A stretch of 64,000 nt of DNA, from assembly GCF_014541205.1 (NCBI RefSeq), contig NZ_CP061280.1:1-64000 (forward strand), in the 5' to 3' direction. A program made the position numbers and the translations under genes. Shown piece after piece: positions 61,294-64,000 of the stretch. The first letter of the stretch is position 1, and each line of letters begins with the position of its first letter. The notes under the pieces were generated by a model. It ran no database searches, was not told the DNA's origin, and worked only from the letters and a program-made list of their open reading frames with translations. The stretch comes from Mannheimia bovis. GTDB lineage: Bacteria > Pseudomonadota > Gammaproteobacteria > Enterobacterales > Pasteurellaceae.

Positions 61294-62565
61294 TTAAAAT
61301 TTTGATTTGAAGAAATCGATAATTTTCTTGGTACCACGACCAATTGGTGCAAAGATATCTTCATTAGAATCTGTATTTGTACTCTGTTCAGTATAATTAT
61401 AATGGCTATACTGTAAAAGCCCTAATGCCGTTGCATACTGTGGCTTATTCACGTAATCTGTTAAACCTGTAATATTAAGAGGATAACCAACACGCACTTG
61501 TGAACCAAAAATAGATTTAGCACATTCTACAATATCTTCTATTTGTGAACCACCGCCTGTAATAACAACTCCGGCAATCAGTTCTTGTTTTATCCCTTTT
61601 TGGAATAATTCATTACGTAACTGGGTGAGCTCATCTTCAACCACTTTCAATAAATCGCTGTAACATTGTGATGTTACTGTTGCAACTTGAGCTCGTGTGA
61701 AGGTTCTTGCCATACGTCCACCTAACCCTGCAACCTCTATTTTCTTATCTGCATTATGGGTTGGAGGCGAAATAGCACTACCATAAGTTACTTTAAGGCT
61801 TTCAGCTTCTGGACGAGAAGTGGTAAATACACGGGCTAAATAATCAGTGATGTTATTACCTGCAAATGGAATAACTTTACTGTATCTTAACGCTCCATCA
61901 GTATAAACCAATACATCCATCGTACCGCCACCGATATCAATTAAGCAAACACCTAACTCTTTTTCATCTTCCGTTAAAACCGAATAACTTGATGCAAGCC
62001 CTGAAAAAACAACTTGATCGACTTTTAATTTTGCGTGTTCAACCGCATTTTTTAAATTTTTAAGCCACGCTTGATGACAAGCAATTAAATGAGCTTGAAC
62101 TTGTAAACGCATACCTGATAACCCGATTGGATTTTTAGTTGCAGGTAATCTATCTACGTGATACTCCTGTGGAATCATATGTAATGTTTCCAAACCATCT
62201 TGCAATTTAATTGCTTTTGCCATATCAACGGCACTCTCAATATTATCTTGAGTCACAATGCCCCCCGATAATGTTGATGAGCCGGCTTCATTCAATCCAA
62301 CAATATGTTGTCCCGAAATTGCAAGGGTTACGCCCATAATTTGACAATCTGCAATAGATTCAGCTTGTTCAATCGCTCGTTGAATAGAATTAACTGCAGC
62401 ATCAAGATCGATTACACCGCCACGATCAACACCTTTAGAAGGGCAAACACCCGCTCCCATTACATTAATCACACCATCAGGCAATACTTCACCCACAACG
62501 GCGACTACCTTCGATGTACCAATATCGAGACCTACGATAATTTTTGATTCTGCTGCTTTTGTCAT
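61294..62565 (-). CDS. ftsA: Cell division protein FtsA
   Basis: Actin-like membrane tether of FtsZ. 423 residues: phosphate-1 motif GLDIGTSKV, phosphate-2 [14 protein letters not shown], adenosine motif VITGGGSQI, and a C-terminal amphipathic membrane helix ([11 protein letters not shown]). It follows ftsQ by 23 bases. Confidence 0.98.
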   Translation of the reverse strand: MTKAAESKIIVGLDIGTSKVVAVVGEVLPDGVINVMGAGVCPSKGVDRGGVIDLDAAVNSIQRAIEQAESIADCQIMGVTLAISGQHIVGLNEAGSSTLSGGIVTQDNIESAVDMAKAIKLQDGLETLHMIPQEYHVDRLPATKNPIGLSGMRLQVQAHLIACHQAWLKNLKNAVEHAKLKVDQVVFSGLASSYSVLTEDEKELGVCLIDIGGGTMDVLVYTDGALRYSKVIPFAGNNITDYLARVFTTSRPEAESLKVTYGSAISPPTHNADKKIEVAGLGGRMARTFTRAQVATVTSQCYSDLLKVVEDELTQLRNELFQKGIKQELIAGVVITGGGSQIEDIVECAKSIFGSQVRVGYPLNITGLTDYVNKPQYATALGLLQYSHYNYTEQSTNTDSNEDIFAPIGRGTKKIIDFFKSKF

Positions 62566-62588
62566 ATTATTTTATATTCACTAAACGT

Positions 62589-63380
62589 TTAATTTTTTAT
62601 AGGGCTAAATCCAACTGCCGCACCGTACGGATAACGTAAATCAACATAAGCTAATCGATTACCCTCAGGGATATTAATTTCAGGGAAAATTGTTACAAAA
62701 CGATCGATTTTAGAAGTCCATTCCCCCCTGCCTAATCGCAATTCTACTTGATTAGATAACTCAATCGTCCAAGATCCTCTATTATCTACCGATACAGAGG
62801 TCAAATCTAATTTACGGGCATTTAAATCAGCTCGAATCTTATTCCAAGCGTCTAATACATTCTTACCCTCTGAATCTGGCCCATACAATAAAGGCAAGCC
62901 ATTTTTATCTAATCTATCTTTTGGCAAACTAAACACTACACCCTGTTCTGAGACAAAATTAACATCGTTCCATACTGCAACAGGTTTATGCTCAACTAAG
63001 GTAATACTTAAACGATCCGGATAAAGTTTACGAACGACCACATCTTTGACCCAAGGAATAGATAAAAGTTTATTTTTGACCTCTTGAATATCTTGTCCGA
63101 AATATCCTTTTAGAGCAGGTTCTCCAGATAAAGTTTCACGAATATCCGCATTTGTTGTAAATTGTGTTTTATGGGTCAGAGCATAGGCTCGAATAGGTGT
63201 TTTATCCCAACTTTCAAGTATGTTTTGCCAATGACTATATACACCAAATAGAAATAGTGTACATAATAACACAATTAATGGTTTAATGAATACTAACCAT
63301 TTACGAGAAGAAACCGAAGTTTTTGGATTAATAACATTAAAACGCACATTTGTGCTGTTTTTTTTGCGGAAAATCCCCAT
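62589..63380 (-). CDS. ftsQ: Cell division protein FtsQ
   Basis: Bitopic protein linking early and late divisome parts (FtsB/FtsL). 263 residues: short cytoplasmic part, one helix (about 29-47, FIKPLIVLLCTLFLFGVY), POTRA domain (about 57-128) and beta domain. It overlaps the ddlB stop codon by one base. Confidence 0.96.
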   Translation of the reverse strand: MGIFRKKNSTNVRFNVINPKTSVSSRKWLVFIKPLIVLLCTLFLFGVYSHWQNILESWDKTPIRAYALTHKTQFTTNADIRETLSGEPALKGYFGQDIQEVKNKLLSIPWVKDVVVRKLYPDRLSITLVEHKPVAVWNDVNFVSEQGVVFSLPKDRLDKNGLPLLYGPDSEGKNVLDAWNKIRADLNARKLDLTSVSVDNRGSWTIELSNQVELRLGRGEWTSKIDRFVTIFPEINIPEGNRLAYVDLRYPYGAAVGFSPIKN

Positions 63381-64000
63381 TAAGCACTTAACTCCAATAC
63401 ACGCTCAACTAATGCTTCAAATGAAATTCCTACCGTTGCTGCTGATTTAGGGAAAATACTATGGCTTGTCATACCCGGATTAGTATTTACCTCGACCAAA
63501 CGGAAATTACCTTTTGCATCTTCCATTACATCAATACGACTCCAACCACGGCAACCCACTACATCGTAAGCAGCTTTCACTAATGCCGCCACTTCTGCCT
63601 GACGAGTATCATTTAATGCCGGCACAACATATTGCGTATTATCAGACACATATTTAGCGTGATAATCATAAAACTCACCGTCCGGAATCACCTGTACCGC
63701 CGGCAACACTTGACTATCTAACACTGGCACAGAATATTCATTACCGGCTAAAAATTCTTCCACTAACACGATAGAATCAAATTTCAGAGCCTCAGTAATA
63801 GCTGGCTCTAATTCTTCTTTGGTTTTCACTTTGAAAACGCCTACACTTGAGCCTTCACAAGATGGCTTAACAAACACAGGCAAACCTAATTTTGCAATAA
63901 TTTGATCAAAATCGACCGCTTGTCCACGCTGAACTACCACCATATCTGCCGTTGGTAAGCCTACCGCATTCCATAATAATTTAGTGCGGAATTTATCTAG
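63380..64000 (-). CDS. ddlB: D-alanine--D-alanine ligase DdlB (5' end outside the window)
   Basis: Makes the D-Ala-D-Ala dipeptide for peptidoglycan. Only the C-terminal 206 residues are present; the frame stays open through the window end ([24 protein letters not shown]). An internal ATG at 63943 is not the start. ATP-grasp motifs: [35 protein letters not shown], and [13 protein letters not shown]. First gene of the visible ddlB-ftsQAZ-lpxC run. Confidence 0.97.
   Translation of the reverse strand, partial: LDKFRTKLLWNAVGLPTADMVVVQRGQAVDFDQIIAKLGLPVFVKPSCEGSSVGVFKVKTKEELEPAITEALKFDSIVLVEEFLAGNEYSVPVLDSQVLPAVQVIPDGEFYDYHAKYVSDNTQYVVPALNDTRQAEVAALVKAAYDVVGCRGWSRIDVMEDAKGNFRLVEVNTNPGMTSHSIFPKSAATVGISFEALVERVLELSA

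Noticed and set aside
63380-63943. Short DdlB starting at the internal ATG
   Set aside because: The reading frame and DdlB similarity continue to the window edge; the gene is cut by the window, not truncated.

Overview
The window reads as about 64 kb of chromosome from a member of the Pasteurellaceae whose uptake signal sequence (USS) is of the Actinobacillus pleuropneumoniae / Mannheimia type. I counted by eye roughly 28 full copies of the core ACAAGCGGT or its complement, in and between genes, where a random 9-mer would be expected less than once. Gene content agrees: a complete nqrABCDEF-apbE-nqrM block, gcvA/GcvB, zapA-ssrS-fau, and H. influenzae-like forms of ProQ, ThyA and GltX. I cannot name the species. 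No insertion sequence, prophage, CRISPR array, rRNA operon or resistance island is visible; this is mostly core genome.

Layout. 1-2.5 kb: dnaA-dnaN, ended by a terminator, with no recF after dnaN. 2.5-3.7 kb: two unfamiliar minus-strand genes, one DUF4304. 3.7-7.8 kb: rodZ-ispG-hisS-yfgM. 8-10.6 kb: argH and mnmA. 10.8-18.1 kb: the sodium-pumping NADH:quinone reductase operon with its flavin transferase (ApbE) and iron-insertion factor (NqrM). 18.6-21 kb: nfuA, pyrG. 21-24.4 kb: yjjG-cysB-DUF3108, then gcvA diverging from the GcvB small RNA. 24.8-27.2 kb: rsgA-rnhB-hinT-ycfL. 27.2-32.8 kb: proQ-prc and ldtD-ycbK-ycbL (peptidoglycan remodelling). 33-39 kb: a cold-shock gene, an MFS gene with proC, and rdgC-yqaB-DUF998-argE. 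39-43 kb: lpoA-yraN-diaA-dolP diverging from rsmI. 43-47 kb: an MFS exporter, putP, and an IclR regulator joined to fau. 47.5-48.8 kb: 6S RNA, zapA, ygfB. 48.9-52.6 kb: hemE-yjaG-hupA, thyA, a lipoprotein. 52.8-57.2 kb: tRNA-Ser, two tRNA-Arg, mltF with an overlapping small gene, four tandem tRNA-Val, gltX, tRNA-Ala. 57.2-64 kb: recN with a double LexA box, then ddlB(partial)-ftsQ-ftsA-ftsZ-lpxC.

Together these genes cover replication initiation, cell-wall synthesis and division, respiration-linked sodium export, translation and its RNA regulators (GcvB, 6S, ProQ). About 44 of 65 protein genes lie on the minus strand and point toward dnaA. This suggests that the fork runs right to left here and that oriC is not beside dnaA.

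The observations I would look at first are: a DnaA whose ATPase domain departs from the family at several normally invariant positions while its DNA-binding domain is conventional; a 44-residue, very basic ORF with a perfect Shine-Dalgarno overlapping the end of mltF out of frame; lipoprotein signal peptides whose lipobox is written by the USS itself; and several arrays of short palindromes between genes.
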